A stretch of DNA of 18,186 bases from an uncultured Prevotella sp. (GCA_900769055.1 CAAGFF010000059.1:1-18186), one strand, 5' to 3'. Shown: positions 1 to 10,700, numbered from the stretch's first letter. The notes: generated from the sequence alone by a model not told the origin. Numbers and translations: made by a program.

Positions 1-2094
1 CAGGTGATTGTTTACCCGACAAGCTCTCAGAGCCTCTACAAGGGCAACACCTACAGGGTGGTTATTCCCGCAGGAGCAATCTCGGACGAGAGCGGCTACA
101 GCTCCAACACAGAGATAAGTATCATGTACAACGGCTCTTACGAGCGTACCATCGTTTCGGACAATACACATATTTATATAGAGAACTTCCAGGGCGGCAT
201 GGGCAATGTCATGCTCTACGATGGCGATAGGAACACTCCTACAGCCGAGATGGAAGCATGGATGTTCAACTCTACGACTACAGCATGGTGGTATGCCGCT
301 GACGACGACTACAGCAACACCTGCGCAGTATCACACTCCATGTACGACCCTGCCGGCAAGTCGGATGACTGGATGGTAACACCACAGCTCTATATCCCCG
401 ATGACAAGTGCTACCTGTCGTTCAAGGCACAGAGCTACCGCTTCAGCAGCACCGACAAGCTGAAGGTAATCATCTACTCTACCGATGAGGTATACAACGA
501 CCTTGATGCCGCAAAGATAGAGAAGTTCAGAAGCGAGGGCAACGTTGTCGTTGACAAGGTTCTCTCACCAGGTACTCTTGAGGGAACGCTTAATGGCGAC
601 TGGGAGCTGTTCAACATAGACCTGAGCGAGTATGCAGGAAAGAACATCTACATTGCCTTTGTCAACGAGAACGAGAACCAGAGCGCAGTGTTCGTCTCTG
701 AAGTTAACGTAGTTCACGACATGGACATGCAGATATCACTCACGGGTGTTCCAGAGAGCGGCATCGGCATGACCGAGCAGGCCATCAAGGGTAGCGTCAC
801 CATCAAGAACGGTACTTCCACATACACTTCCATAAAGGTGCAGCTGCTCGATGCCGAAGGCAACGTAGTTGACGAGATAAGCCAGGACGGCCTCGCACTC
901 AAGGCAGAGGATGTCTTCCCGTTCGAGTTTGCCAAGACTCTGCCATTGACGAGCGGCGTAGAGAACAAGTTCACTGTATACGTAGAGCTGAATGGCGGAG
1001 AGACCTTCGACCGCCTTGTCACCTCTATCAAGAACCTCTCTTTCAGACCAACCAAGAGGGTTGTACTGGAGGAGTATACAGGTCAGGGTTGTCCGAACTG
1101 TCCTCTCGGCCATCTGGCAATAGAGAAGCTTGAGAACATCTATGGCGACCGCTTCCTGCCTATAGCATACCACGTATACACTGGCGACACCTTCGAGAGC
1201 GGCATGACAGACTATACCCAGTACTATCTCGGCTTGGGTGCCGCACCAACAGGACGCATCAACCGTGGCAACATCGTTTCGCCTATGGTCAGCGAGACTG
1301 TTGACGGAGTGGTTGACTACTCATTCACATCAAGCACCCAGAAGCTGTGGTTGGAGACTGTCAGCGACGAGCTGTCCACCGATGCCGATGCCGACCTGTA
1401 CATTGACGCCATATACGACAAGGCTACAGACGTACTGACCATACCTTACGTCTTCAAGTATGCGCTCAACATGAGCAACCTCAATGTGGGCATGTTCTTC
1501 GTCATCACAGAGGATAACCTCAGCGGATATCAGCAGAACAACCTCTACAGCTTCTACGACGATGACCTCGGCGAGTGGCAGAAGGACGGCCTCTATGGCA
1601 AGAGCATCATATACCCATACACCTTCAACGACGTGGCACGTGCCCTCTACCCATCGTCCAACTACAACGGTATGCTCGGACTCGTACCTTCTGAGGTAGA
1701 GAGCAACAAGGACTATACGGGCACAGTATCATTTGGTATAAAGACCAATGCGCCATACGTCAGCGACATCTACAACTGCAAGGTGACATGTATGATGATT
1801 GACGCCAACACAGGCCGCATCATCAACGTATCACGCTCCAAGGTCTCTGACTCCACAGGCATTGAGGGCGTTGACAACAACAACGGCTCTGCCTCTATCA
1901 GCGTTGACGGCGAGAGTATCGTGGTAACAGCCAATGACGAGGCTTCGGTAAAGGTTGTAGCTGCCGACGGACGCACGCTGGCAGAGACTACAGTCAACGG
2001 CACTGCCGTGATACCTGTTGCCTATAAGGGCGTAGCAGTAGTGAAAGTTTCCGGCAACGGACACTCTACTGTAAAGAAGGTTGTCGTTAAATAG
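1..2094 (+). CDS. Secreted Omp28-like protein with type IX sorting domain (5' end missing)
   Basis: The frame is open from the first base and ends at TAG 2092-2094, giving 697 visible residues; the start and signal peptide lie outside the window. Visible parts in order: the tail of an Ig-like beta domain (about 1-50), a beta-rich choice-of-anchor/cleaved-adhesin-like domain (about 60-240, with the typical DDWMVTPQL stretch), a linker beta domain (about 240-345), then an Omp28-related thioredoxin-like domain opening with VVLEEYTGQGCPNCP, whose CxxC pair is C364/C367. The last 50 or so residues (VKVVAADGRTLAE ... GVAVVKVSG ... KKVVVK) match a type A type IX C-terminal sorting domain, so the product should cross the outer membrane through SprA and be anchored or released. 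Its function is not known; the CxxC may act in redox chemistry or only be structural. It ends at a strong terminator, so it is a unit separate from the next gene. Confidence 0.88.
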   Translation, partial: QVIVYPTSSQSLYKGNTYRVVIPAGAISDESGYSSNTEISIMYNGSYERTIVSDNTHIYIENFQGGMGNVMLYDGDRNTPTAEMEAWMFNSTTTAWWYAADDDYSNTCAVSHSMYDPAGKSDDWMVTPQLYIPDDKCYLSFKAQSYRFSSTDKLKVIIYSTDEVYNDLDAAKIEKFRSEGNVVVDKVLSPGTLEGTLNGDWELFNIDLSEYAGKNIYIAFVNENENQSAVFVSEVNVVHDMDMQISLTGVPESGIGMTEQAIKGSVTIKNGTSTYTSIKVQLLDAEGNVVDEISQDGLALKAEDVFPFEFAKTLPLTSGVENKFTVYVELNGGETFDRLVTSIKNLSFRPTKRVVLEEYTGQGCPNCPLGHLAIEKLENIYGDRFLPIAYHVYTGDTFESGMTDYTQYYLGLGAAPTGRINRGNIVSPMVSETVDGVVDYSFTSSTQKLWLETVSDELSTDADADLYIDAIYDKATDVLTIPYVFKYALNMSNLNVGMFFVITEDNLSGYQQNNLYSFYDDDLGEWQKDGLYGKSIIYPYTFNDVARALYPSSNYNGMLGLVPSEVESNKDYTGTVSFGIKTNAPYVSDIYNCKVTCMMIDANTGRIINVSRSKVSDSTGIEGVDNNNGSASISVDGESIVVTANDEASVKVVAADGRTLAETTVNGTAVIPVAYKGVAVVKVSGNGHSTVKKVVVK

Positions 2095-2095
2095 T

Positions 2096-2168
2096 TAACA
2101 AGTTGACAAGTTCTCGCTTAGGCGAGCGGCAAAGCCGAGCGGACGAGTTGACAAGTTATTAGTTAATA
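2096..2168. repeat. Hairpins framed by a direct repeat
   Basis: Two copies of AGTTGACAAGTT (2101-2112 and 2146-2157) frame two small adjacent hairpins: CTCGC-TTAG-GCGAG (2113-2126) and CGGC-AAA-GCCG (2127-2137). The element starts immediately after the stop codon of the upstream gene. It looks like an intergenic repeat element of the kind scattered through Bacteroidales genomes; whether it occurs elsewhere in this genome cannot be seen here. Confidence 0.5.
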
Positions 2169-2203
2169 GTTACATCAATGCCTTGAACAGGCAGTACATA
2201 ACC

Positions 2204-2242
2204 AAGGAGCTAAGTCTGAATATAGACTTAGCTCCTTTTTTT
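2204..2242 (+). terminator. Rho-independent terminator after the Omp28-like gene
   Basis: GGAGCTAAGTCT (2206-2217) pairs perfectly with AGACTTAGCTCC (2224-2235) around a 6-base loop. The flanking AA/TT extends the stem to 14 bp, and a run of seven T (2236-2242) follows. It lies 110 bases after the stop codon and closes the upstream transcription unit. Confidence 0.92.
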
Positions 2243-2295
2243 GATTGCAGGAAGCTATTATCATGCCAACAGAATACTACTCCATCGCAATATAG

Positions 2296-2364
2296 ATTAA
2301 TAATCTATCGGCTGCAACATTAATAATCTATCAGCTGAAAGATTAATAATCTATCAGCTGATAC
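2296..2364. repeat. Three tandem 23-bp repeats with internal dyads
   Basis: The 19-base core ATTAATAATCTATC(A/G)GCTG begins at 2296, 2319 and 2342, an exact 23-bp period. Copy 1 sits in the dyad ATAGATTA-A-TAATCTAT (8-bp arms) and copy 3 in AGATTA-A-TAATCT; copies 2 and 3 also contain the palindrome CAGCTG. The array lies about 115 bases upstream of the promoter of the next gene. It could be a multi-site operator or a neutral intergenic repeat. The rest of the 2095-2535 gap, about 2365-2477, shows nothing recognisable. Confidence 0.8.
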
Positions 2365-2477
2365 AGCTACCTGCATCGCTCTTTTCATATGTGTCCGTGA
2401 CTCATACCATATACATCATTTGCTCAACCTAAGCACTTCAAACTAACGTTTCAACATAAATATTCCCCCTCCGGATA

Positions 2478-2509
2478 TTTGGCAGTAACATATTAATTGT
2501 CTATCTTTG
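2478..2509 (+). promoter_or_regulatory. Bacteroidota promoter for the DUF6080-like gene
   Basis: TTTG (2478-2481), a 20-base spacer and TATCTTTG (2502-2509) match the Bacteroidota sigma consensus TTTG-N19-21-TAnnTTTG. Transcription should begin around 2515-2518. That rules out an upstream TTG start at 2497 and supports ATG 2536. Confidence 0.8.
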
Positions 2510-2535
2510 TGCCGTATTTTTCATCATTTACCGCT

Positions 2536-3876
2536 ATGGATATATTCAAGATAAGGAAAAGGGAAATGCCTGCGCTCATCGTGGGAATGACAATGCTGCT
2601 TGCGGTCAACTGTCTGATGATGGCCTACAAGTACGAGCTGTTCACACGCGGGGGCAACCTCGGGTTCTGGACCATCTTCCACGACCATTTCACGCTCTCG
2701 GGCTACGATCCATACATGTACATCACATTGTCGCGCTGGAAGATATATTACACCCTGTCACGTCATCCGCTGCTGACGCTACTACTCTACCCTCTCGCCA
2801 TGCTCAACGGCTGGCTCATGGACATGACAGGCTGCAACTGCGCCATCTTCATCATGGCAGCACTCTACACCCTGTGCGGCACCTACTCGTTCCTGTTTAC
2901 TTATCGCATCCTAAACCGTCTGGTAGGACTTGGACGAGCAGACTCCCTACTGCTGTCCGTCCTATTCTTCTCCCTTGGACATATCATGGCCGCCAGTGCC
3001 ACCCCCGACCATTTTGCCCTGTCGCTGTTTCTTCTTACCCTAACCTTGTATATTGCAGGAAGCATGAAACTCGAAGGCAGGACGATGCCGGCTTGGCTGA
3101 CGGCATTGCTGGCAACGGCAACAGCGGGAGTGACGCTCACCAATGGTGCCAAGACATGGTTGGCTGCATGGTGGAGCAATGGCAGAGCATTCTGGAAGCC
3201 GGGCCATATAGCCGTTGCGGTGGTGCTGCCGCTCGCCATCATGGGAGGCTGCTACTGGGCACAGTACGAAAACATGGTAAAGCCCGACAACGAGATACAG
3301 ACAAGAAACATTGAGAAGAGGATGAAGAAGGACCAAAAGTTTGCCAAGAAATTCATGGCCCATCAGGAATGGATGAAACATCGCCGCTCATTCAACAATA
3401 CCGACAACAGCGTGCTGGAATGGATAGATACCAAGACATCGCGCACGGCAACCGTAGTTGAGAATCTCTTCGGAGAGTCGTTCCAGTTTCATCGCGACTA
3501 TCTGCTTCAGGACACAAACATGACACGTCCCGTGATAGTGAAATACAGGGCGTGGTACAGCTATGCCATCGAGGTCCTGCTCATAATAATGTTTCTTGCC
3601 GGTTGCGTATGCGGCTGGCCGTCAGCATTCTTCCGTCTCGTACTATCGTGGTTTGCCGTTGACATGACCATGCACATGGTTCTTGGCTTTGCCCTCACCG
3701 AGGTCTATATCATGGCAAGCCACTGGGCCATCATAGTCCCCATAGCCATTGGCTTCCTCCTCTCACGCCTGCATGGTCATTGGCAGACGGCCATGAGACT
3801 AATAACCATTCTCGTCACGGCATGGCTACTGTCGTGGAACGGAACCTTGCTGGCCACGCATCTGCTTGGCTTATAG
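2536..3876 (+). CDS. Polytopic inner-membrane protein, DUF6080-like
   Basis: 446 residues with roughly ten hydrophobic segments, one near the N-terminus (about 12-30) and the rest spread to the C-terminus. They are interrupted by a hydrophilic, basic loop at about 243-338 (rich in K, R, E and N). The first outward loop carries HFTLSGYDPYMYITLSRW followed by SRHPLL, a layout reminiscent of GT-C type membrane glycosyltransferases, where an acidic residue in the first loop is catalytic. I match it to the Bacteroidota family DUF6080 from memory, so that label is tentative and no function is assigned. ATG 2536 is chosen because the promoter's -7 box ends at 2509; an in-frame TTG at 2497 would fall inside the promoter. 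The gene appears monocistronic, with its own promoter and a hairpin after the stop. Confidence 0.82.
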   Translation: MDIFKIRKREMPALIVGMTMLLAVNCLMMAYKYELFTRGGNLGFWTIFHDHFTLSGYDPYMYITLSRWKIYYTLSRHPLLTLLLYPLAMLNGWLMDMTGCNCAIFIMAALYTLCGTYSFLFTYRILNRLVGLGRADSLLLSVLFFSLGHIMAASATPDHFALSLFLLTLTLYIAGSMKLEGRTMPAWLTALLATATAGVTLTNGAKTWLAAWWSNGRAFWKPGHIAVAVVLPLAIMGGCYWAQYENMVKPDNEIQTRNIEKRMKKDQKFAKKFMAHQEWMKHRRSFNNTDNSVLEWIDTKTSRTATVVENLFGESFQFHRDYLLQDTNMTRPVIVKYRAWYSYAIEVLLIIMFLAGCVCGWPSAFFRLVLSWFAVDMTMHMVLGFALTEVYIMASHWAIIVPIAIGFLLSRLHGHWQTAMRLITILVTAWLLSWNGTLLATHLLGL

Positions 3877-3884
3877 GCATAAGT

Positions 3885-3924
3885 CTATGGTGGGGATATT
3901 AGTAAGTTAACAGCCCCACCATAG
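3885..3924 (+). terminator. Hairpin after the DUF6080-like gene, possible terminator
   Basis: CTATGGTGGGG (3885-3895) pairs perfectly with CCCCACCATAG (3914-3924) around an 18-base loop, starting nine bases after the stop codon. No T run follows directly; the first TTTTT is at 3941. It may therefore be a weak terminator or a 3'-stabilising hairpin. Confidence 0.5.
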
Positions 3925-4010
3925 ATGATGATTTCTCATGTTTTTACAGTCCTGACGGCATTTCTTTCAATCCGAATGCAATAATAAAGGGAGAAATGTC
4001 GTTATTAGAA

Positions 4011-4024
4011 AAGTATATATACTT
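4011..4024. promoter_or_regulatory. 14-bp perfect palindrome upstream of ruvA
   Basis: AAGTATATATACTT is a perfect palindrome ending 15 bases before the ruvA start. No clean TTTG/TAnnTTTG pair is visible here; TAATTTTA at 4024-4031 is only a near match to the -7 box. It may be an operator or a chance dyad in AT-rich DNA. Confidence 0.35.
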
Positions 4025-4038
4025 AATTTTATTGTGAT

Positions 4039-4656
4039 ATGATAGAATACATACGGGGTGAGCTGACAGAGCTGACGCCCGCTACGGCTGTTGTCGAGGC
4101 TTCGGGAGTAGGCTATGCACTAAACATCTCACTCAATACATACACGTGCATACAGGGGAAGAAGGATGTGAAGCTGTATGTTCACGAGGCTCTTGTGACT
4201 GGTGGCCGGGATGACTCGTTCACTCTTTTCGGCTTTGCCACGAAACAGGAGCGCGACCTCTACCGTCTTCTCATAAGCGTGAGCGGTGTCGGAGGCAATA
4301 CCGCACGGATGATGCTGTCGAGCCTGTCGCCAGCAGAGCTGTGCAATGCCATAGCCAATGCTGACGAGCGGCTGATAAAAGGCATCAAGGGAATAGGACT
4401 GAAGACCGCACAGCGCATCATCGTTGACCTGAAGGACAAGATAGTCTCTGAGGGTGTTGCCGACAAATTGCACGCAGGAGGCACTACTACGGCACCTTCG
4501 TTCGACATGGGTGTCAGGGACGAGGCCGTTGGTGCGCTCACCATGCTCGGCTTCTCACCAGCCCCAAGCAGCAAGGTTGTACAGCAGATACTAACCGAGA
4601 ATCCATCAATGGCTGTGGAGGCTGTGGTCAAGGAGGCGTTGAAGAGGATAAAGTAA
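4039..4656 (+). CDS. ruvA: Holliday junction DNA helicase subunit RuvA
   Basis: 205 residues, the usual RuvA length. RuvA tetramers bind four-way junctions and load the RuvB motor for branch migration during recombinational repair. The N-terminal OB-fold (about 1-63) starts MIEYIRGEL and includes the VEASGVGY stretch. The helix-hairpin-helix domain (about 64-140) contains LLISVSGVGGNTA and IKGIKGIGLKTAQRII, the two GxG-type DNA-contacting hairpins, and is followed by VDLKDKI. A flexible linker (about 141-157) leads to the small C-terminal domain III (about 158-205, AVGALTMLGFSP), which contacts RuvB. ATG 4039 gives the conserved N-terminus. sprA follows after 48 bases with no terminator, so the two are probably co-transcribed; ruvA next to sprA/sov is, to my knowledge, a recurring arrangement in Bacteroidota. 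Confidence 0.97.
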   Translation: MIEYIRGELTELTPATAVVEASGVGYALNISLNTYTCIQGKKDVKLYVHEALVTGGRDDSFTLFGFATKQERDLYRLLISVSGVGGNTARMMLSSLSPAELCNAIANADERLIKGIKGIGLKTAQRIIVDLKDKIVSEGVADKLHAGGTTTAPSFDMGVRDEAVGALTMLGFSPAPSSKVVQQILTENPSMAVEAVVKEALKRIK

Positions 4657-4704
4657 AGAGGAGTAAAGGGGAGTGAAGAGACAAAACTTAAATAAAAACG
4701 AAGT

Positions 4705-7700
4705 ATGAGAATAAGGAAAAAGTTTACGACAATGGTGTTGCTGACTGTGCTGACGGTCAGTTATGCTCTTGGCGTGACCCTTTTCCAGAATGTCATACCA
4801 CGCAGACGCACGGCACAGCCAACGACTGCCAACACAGGACTGCCTAAGGACAACAACAACGCCAGGCCGAAGATGCCTCAGTTGGAAATAGCAGAGGACA
4901 CCATACCCGACTCGCTGCTGCATCCCCGATGGAGAATACAGCGCATAACGCCAATGACCCTCAGCGACCTGGAGAATAGCGTCATAGACCTTCAACGGCC
5001 AGAGAACATGAAATGGGACGTTGAGTACAACGACACCCTCGACCGCTATGTCGTGGGTACAAAGGTTGCCGGGACATGGGTAGACGCTCCCATCATGATG
5101 ACTCCCGAGGAGTATGCCGAGTGGACGGAGAGACAGGCTCGCTATGCCTTCTTCCGCGAGAAAAATGACGAGATATACAAGGCCAAGGGCAAGGAGAAGT
5201 TCGACTTCTCCGACATGCACTTCGACCTTGGACCTGCTGAGAAGATATTCGGTCCGGGAGGCGTGCGCATAAAAACGCAGGGAACGGCAGAGCTGAAGTT
5301 TGGCGCGACAATGAAGAACATCGACAACCCGTCGCTACCCATACGCAACAGAAAGACCACCACCATAGACTTCGACGAGAAGATAAACCTCAACGTCAAT
5401 GGAAAGGTGGGCGACAAGGTGAACTTGAACCTCAACTACAACACCGATGCCACCTTCGACTTCGATACTCAGAACATGAAGCTGAAATACGATGGCAAGG
5501 AGGACGAGATCATAAAGCTCGTAGAAGCTGGTAACGTGTCATTCCCCAGCAACTCATCGCTAATCACTGGTGCCAGCGCACTCTTCGGCATCAGGACAGA
5601 CATGCAGTTCGGAAAGCTGAAACTGCAGACGGTGGTATCGCAGAAGAAAGCATCGTCGAAGAGTGTCTCCTCGAAGGGAGGCGTACAGCTGACACCATTC
5701 GAGATAAACGTTGCCGACTACGAGGAGAACCGCCACTTCTTCCTCTCCCACTACTTCCGCGACAGGTACGATGATGCCATGAAGACCCTGCCCAACCTCA
5801 CTACGGGAGTAACCATCAACCGTGTGGAGATATGGGTCACAAACAAGACTGGCTCCACGACAAACACCAGAAACATCATCGCCCTGACCGACCTTGGCGA
5901 AAGCTCACACATATCGAACCCTCTGTGGCAACCGTCCGGAACAACCATACCAGCCAACGGTGCGAACACAGAGTATTCGCAGATGGTAGGACAGTATGCC
6001 GCAGCAAGGAATATAGACCAGACAAGCTCCGTGCTTGACGCTATCGGTGGATTTGTTGGCGGCAGCGACTATGAGAAGCTGCAGAGCGCCCGTCTGCTCA
6101 GCTCGTCGGAGTATACCGTCAACAGCGCACTGGGCTACGTATCGCTCAAGACTACGCTCAACACCGACCAGGTGCTGGCCGTGGCATACGAGTATACTTA
6201 CGGCGGCGTGACATATCAGGTGGGAGAGTTCGCCTCCGACATTACCGATGTCAATCAGGCACTATTCGTAAAGTCGCTCAAGAACACGGGAAACAGTCCG
6301 CAGCAAGGCAACTGGGACCTGATGATGAAGAACGTCTACGCTCTCGCATCTTCTGTAGAGAAGGAGAAGTTCAGGCTCGACGTCAAGTACCAGAGCGACA
6401 CCACGGGAGTGTATATCACCTATATACCCGAGGCGCAAGTCAAGGACCAGACACTCATCAAGGTGCTTGGAGCCGACAGGCTTGACAATAACAACAAGGC
6501 ACACTCCAACGGTTATTTCGACTACGTGGAGGGCTACACAGTGTCCAATGGCCGTGTGTTCTTCCCTGCCGCAGAGCCATTCGGCAGCTACCTACACAAA
6601 TATCTCGTTGCAAAAGGAGTGTCGGGACAGAAGGCCGACGGTTATGCCTTCACAGAGCTGTACGACTCAACGAAGACCATAGCAAAGCAGATTGCCGAGA
6701 AAAACAAGTTCGTGCTCATGGGGCAGTTCAAGGGGTCGGCAGACAACGTCATCTCTCTCGGAGCCGCCAACGTGCCGCAAGGTTCGGTAGTAGTGACGGC
6801 AGGAGGAGTGACCCTGACTGAAGGCTCCGACTATACCGTTGACTATAACGCCGGCGAGGTGAAAATCATCAACCAGAGCATCATCGATGCCGGAACATCC
6901 GTAAACGTCTCCTTGGAGAGCCAGACGGACTACGCACAGGAGCGGAAGACCATGTACGGACTGAACTGGGAGTATGACTTCTCAAAGAACTTCCAGCTCT
7001 CCGGAACATTCCAGCATCTCTCCGAACAGCCCCTCACCACCAAGGTGGCCATGGGCAATGAGCCTCTGAACAATACCATGGTGGGCTTCAACATCAACTG
7101 GAAGGCTGAGAGCCAGTGGCTCACAAACATGCTCGACAAGCTGCCTGGCCTGCACCTCACCGTGCCATCAACAATATCGTTCACTGGCGAGTTTGCCAAG
7201 CTGTTTGCCGGACAGAGCAAGGGTACGCAGGACAACGCATCGTACATAGACGACTTCGAGAACAACACCACCAAGATTGACGTGTCCACCCCAACCTCTT
7301 GGATATTGTCGAGCGTGCCCACGATGTTCCCCGAATACACTGACAAGACTGGACTCACGAGCGGTTACCGCCGCTCACAGATGGCATGGTACAACATCGA
7401 CCCACTATTCACACGCCGCTCGTCATCGCTCACGCCCAGCCACATCAAGAGCGACCTTGACCAGCTGTCAAACCACTACGTGCGTGAGATATATGTACGC
7501 GAGCTATACCCCAACCGCGACCAGAGCAGCTACAGCGGTGCCACTGCCACGCTGCCCATACTGAACATTGCCTACTACCCCAACGAGCGCGGGCCATACA
7601 ACTTCAGCACCGACGTGAGCACCGACGGCTCTCTGCTCAACCCTACCAAACACTGGGGAGGAATGATGAGAAGGCTGGACACCAACGACTTCGAGACGGC

Positions 7701-10700
7701 AAACATCGAGTATCTGGAGTTCTGGCTCATGGACCCCTTCATATACACTAACGAGCAGCCAAATGCAGCAGAGTATGGTGGTGACTTCTACATTAACCTG
7801 GGCGAGGTATCAGAGGACATCCTGCGTGACGGAAAGAAATTCTACGAGAGCGGAATGCCTGTTGACGGCTCGCAAAGCTTCATCACCACACAGTGGGGAA
7901 AGATACCCACACAGTCTACTGTCACCTATGCCTTTGCTACCACCAAGGGCAGCAGGGCACTACAGGACGTGGGCTACAACGGACTCAACGACGACGAGGA
8001 GCGGGCGTTCCAGGCTTATCAGCAATTCCTCACCGACATTCAGGGAAAAGTGAATGCTGCCGTGTGGGACTCCATATACAATGACCCCGCCAACGACAAC
8101 TACCACTACTTCCGCGGCTCAGACTACGACCAGATGGAGGCTTCCATTCTCAGGAGGTACAAGTACATAAACAATCCGCAGGGCAACTCACCAGACTCCG
8201 ACAACCGCACCGAGAACTACGACACGTCATATAAGACCACTCCCGACGTGGAGGACATCAACCAGGACTATACGCTAAACGAGTATGAGAAATATTTCCA
8301 ATACCACGTGAGCATACGTCCGCAGGATATGGTGGTGGGACAGAACCACATCGTAGACAAACGAGTATACACATCGACTCTGCGCAATGGTGAGAAAGGT
8401 ACTGCCACATGGTATCAGTTCCGCATACCGCTCAGGGAATACCAGCAGAAGGTTGGCTCCATAAACGACTTCACGAGCATACGCTTCATGCGCATGTTCC
8501 TCACAGGCTTTGCACATCCTGTTGTAATGAGGTTCGGAAGCCTTGACCTTGTAAGGGGAGAATGGAGAATATACGAGCAGACTCTCGACAACTCGGTAGC
8601 AGGAAGCGGAACCATATCGACAGCCGCTGTCAACATAGAGGAGAACAACGACAAGACTCCCGTAAACTACGTGTTGCCTCCAGGCATCAGGCGCGACCAA
8701 GACCCTACCCAGCCACAGCTCACAGAGGCCAACGAGCAGTCGTTGTCCATGACGCTAACAGGCTTGTCGCCAAGCGAGGCCAAGTGCATATACAAGAATA
8801 CCACCCTTGACCTGCGACAGTACCGCCGCTTGCAGATGTACGTGCATGCCAACGCTCTGGAGAACGATGTCACCAACCTGGGCGATGACCAGCTGGCACT
8901 CTTCGTAAGGCTCGGCAGCGACTACAAGAGTAACTACTACGAGTACGAGGTCCCGCTCAAGCTCACCCCCGGAGGACGTATATACGACAAATACCTGCTG
9001 GCCGACTGCGAGGCCGTGTGGCCGCAGGAGAACATGGTAGACATACCCCTCAGCGTATTCACGAAGCTAAAGAAAGAGCGCAACCAGGCCAAGGCCAACG
9101 GGCTGGCTTCTTACAACAGGGCTTACAGCGCATACGATGCCTCTCAGCCAAAGAACAAGGTCAGCATCATGGGAAACCCCACGCTTGGTGAGGTGAAGAC
9201 CGTTGTCATCGGTGTCAGGAACCTGGCATCGCAGAACAAGAGCGGCGAGGTGTGGATAAACGAGCTTAGGCTTAAGGAGTACGAGAACTCAGGAGGATGG
9301 GCAGCACAGGGCAACCTCAACGTGCAGCTCTCCGACTTCGGTACCGTCAACGTGCAGGGACGCTATGTCTCGCAGGGCTTTGGCGGACTGGAGCAGGGCG
9401 TAGCCGAGCGCACCACGGACGACACTGGCAACTATACCGTCACCACCAACTTCGACCTCGGCAAGTTCTTCCCCGACAAGGCCAAGGTGTCGGTACCTCT
9501 ATACTATTCCGTCACCAAGGAGAAGATTTCGCCAAAATACAATCCGCTTGACAGCGACATGCTCCTCGATGACGCCTTAGAGTCGGCAGGCTCCAAACAG
9601 GAGCGCGACTCCATAGAGAGCATAGCCGTCACCAAGACCACCCAGACCAACTTCTCACTCTCCAACGTGCGTGTTGGCATACAGAACAAGCGGCACCCTA
9701 TGCCCTACGACCCTGCCAACTTCTCATTCTCATACAGCCACTCCCACAACCACACAACGGGCGAGACCACAGTCTACGAGAACGAGGACAACTGGCGAGG
9801 CTCCATGAACTATGCCTGGACACCAGTGTACAAGGCATGGGAGCCATTCAAGAAGATAAAGTCGAAGAGCAAGTGGTACGACATACTGAAGAAGTTCGGC
9901 CTGAACTGGCTGCCTCAGACCGTAGGCTTCAACACCGACATTACGCGCAGCTACTACGAGCTGCAGGAGAGGGACATGGAGTCTACCGAGGGCAACCAGC
10001 TGCCGCTGACCTTCAGCGAGCAGTTCCTCTGGAACAGGGACTTCAACATCAGATGGGACCTCACGAAGAACCTCCACGCCAGTTTCCAGAGCGCTACCCA
10101 TGCCGAGATAGAGGAGCCATATACCCCAATAAACAAGGACCTTTATCCCGACAGGTACCAGGCATGGAAAGACTCCGTGAAGACCAGTCTGCGCCACTTC
10201 GGAAAGCCACTCAACTACAACCAGTCCTTCCAGGCATCCTACCAGCTGCCACTCAACCTCCTGCCCATATTCAGCTGGGTAAACGCCGACATGTCCTACA
10301 ACGCAACATACCAATGGGTAAGGGGTACCGACCTTGAGGACGGAACCTCCCTCGGCAATACCATCAGCAACAACCGCAACCTGAACGTCAACTCCACGCT
10401 CAATATGGAGAAGCTCTACAACATGGTACCGTTCCTCAAGGCCGTCAACGAGAAGTTCAACAAGGAACCCTCGCGCAACGAGCTGAACAAGCGCAGACAG
10501 GACAAGGCTAAAGCCAAGGAGGCAGAGAAGAGAAAGAAGGCTCAGGAGGCTAAGGCAAAGGCCGAAGGCGTTGAGGGCAGCGGTGCAGATGACGCCAAGG
10601 GCAAGACCGACAAGAAGGCAGACAAGAAGGCACAGCAGCAGAAAGACCAGCTGCCAAAGAACAAGAAAACCTACGAGAAGGAGGTAAAGCTCATGCCCGA

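Noticed and set aside
736..1173. Open frame of 145 codons on the - strand inside the Omp28-like gene
   Set aside because: Antisense to a well-supported coding frame with recognisable domains; no family features.
4606..5220. Open frame of 204 codons on the - strand across the ruvA-sprA junction
   Set aside because: Antisense to two clear genes, with no family features; a shadow frame.
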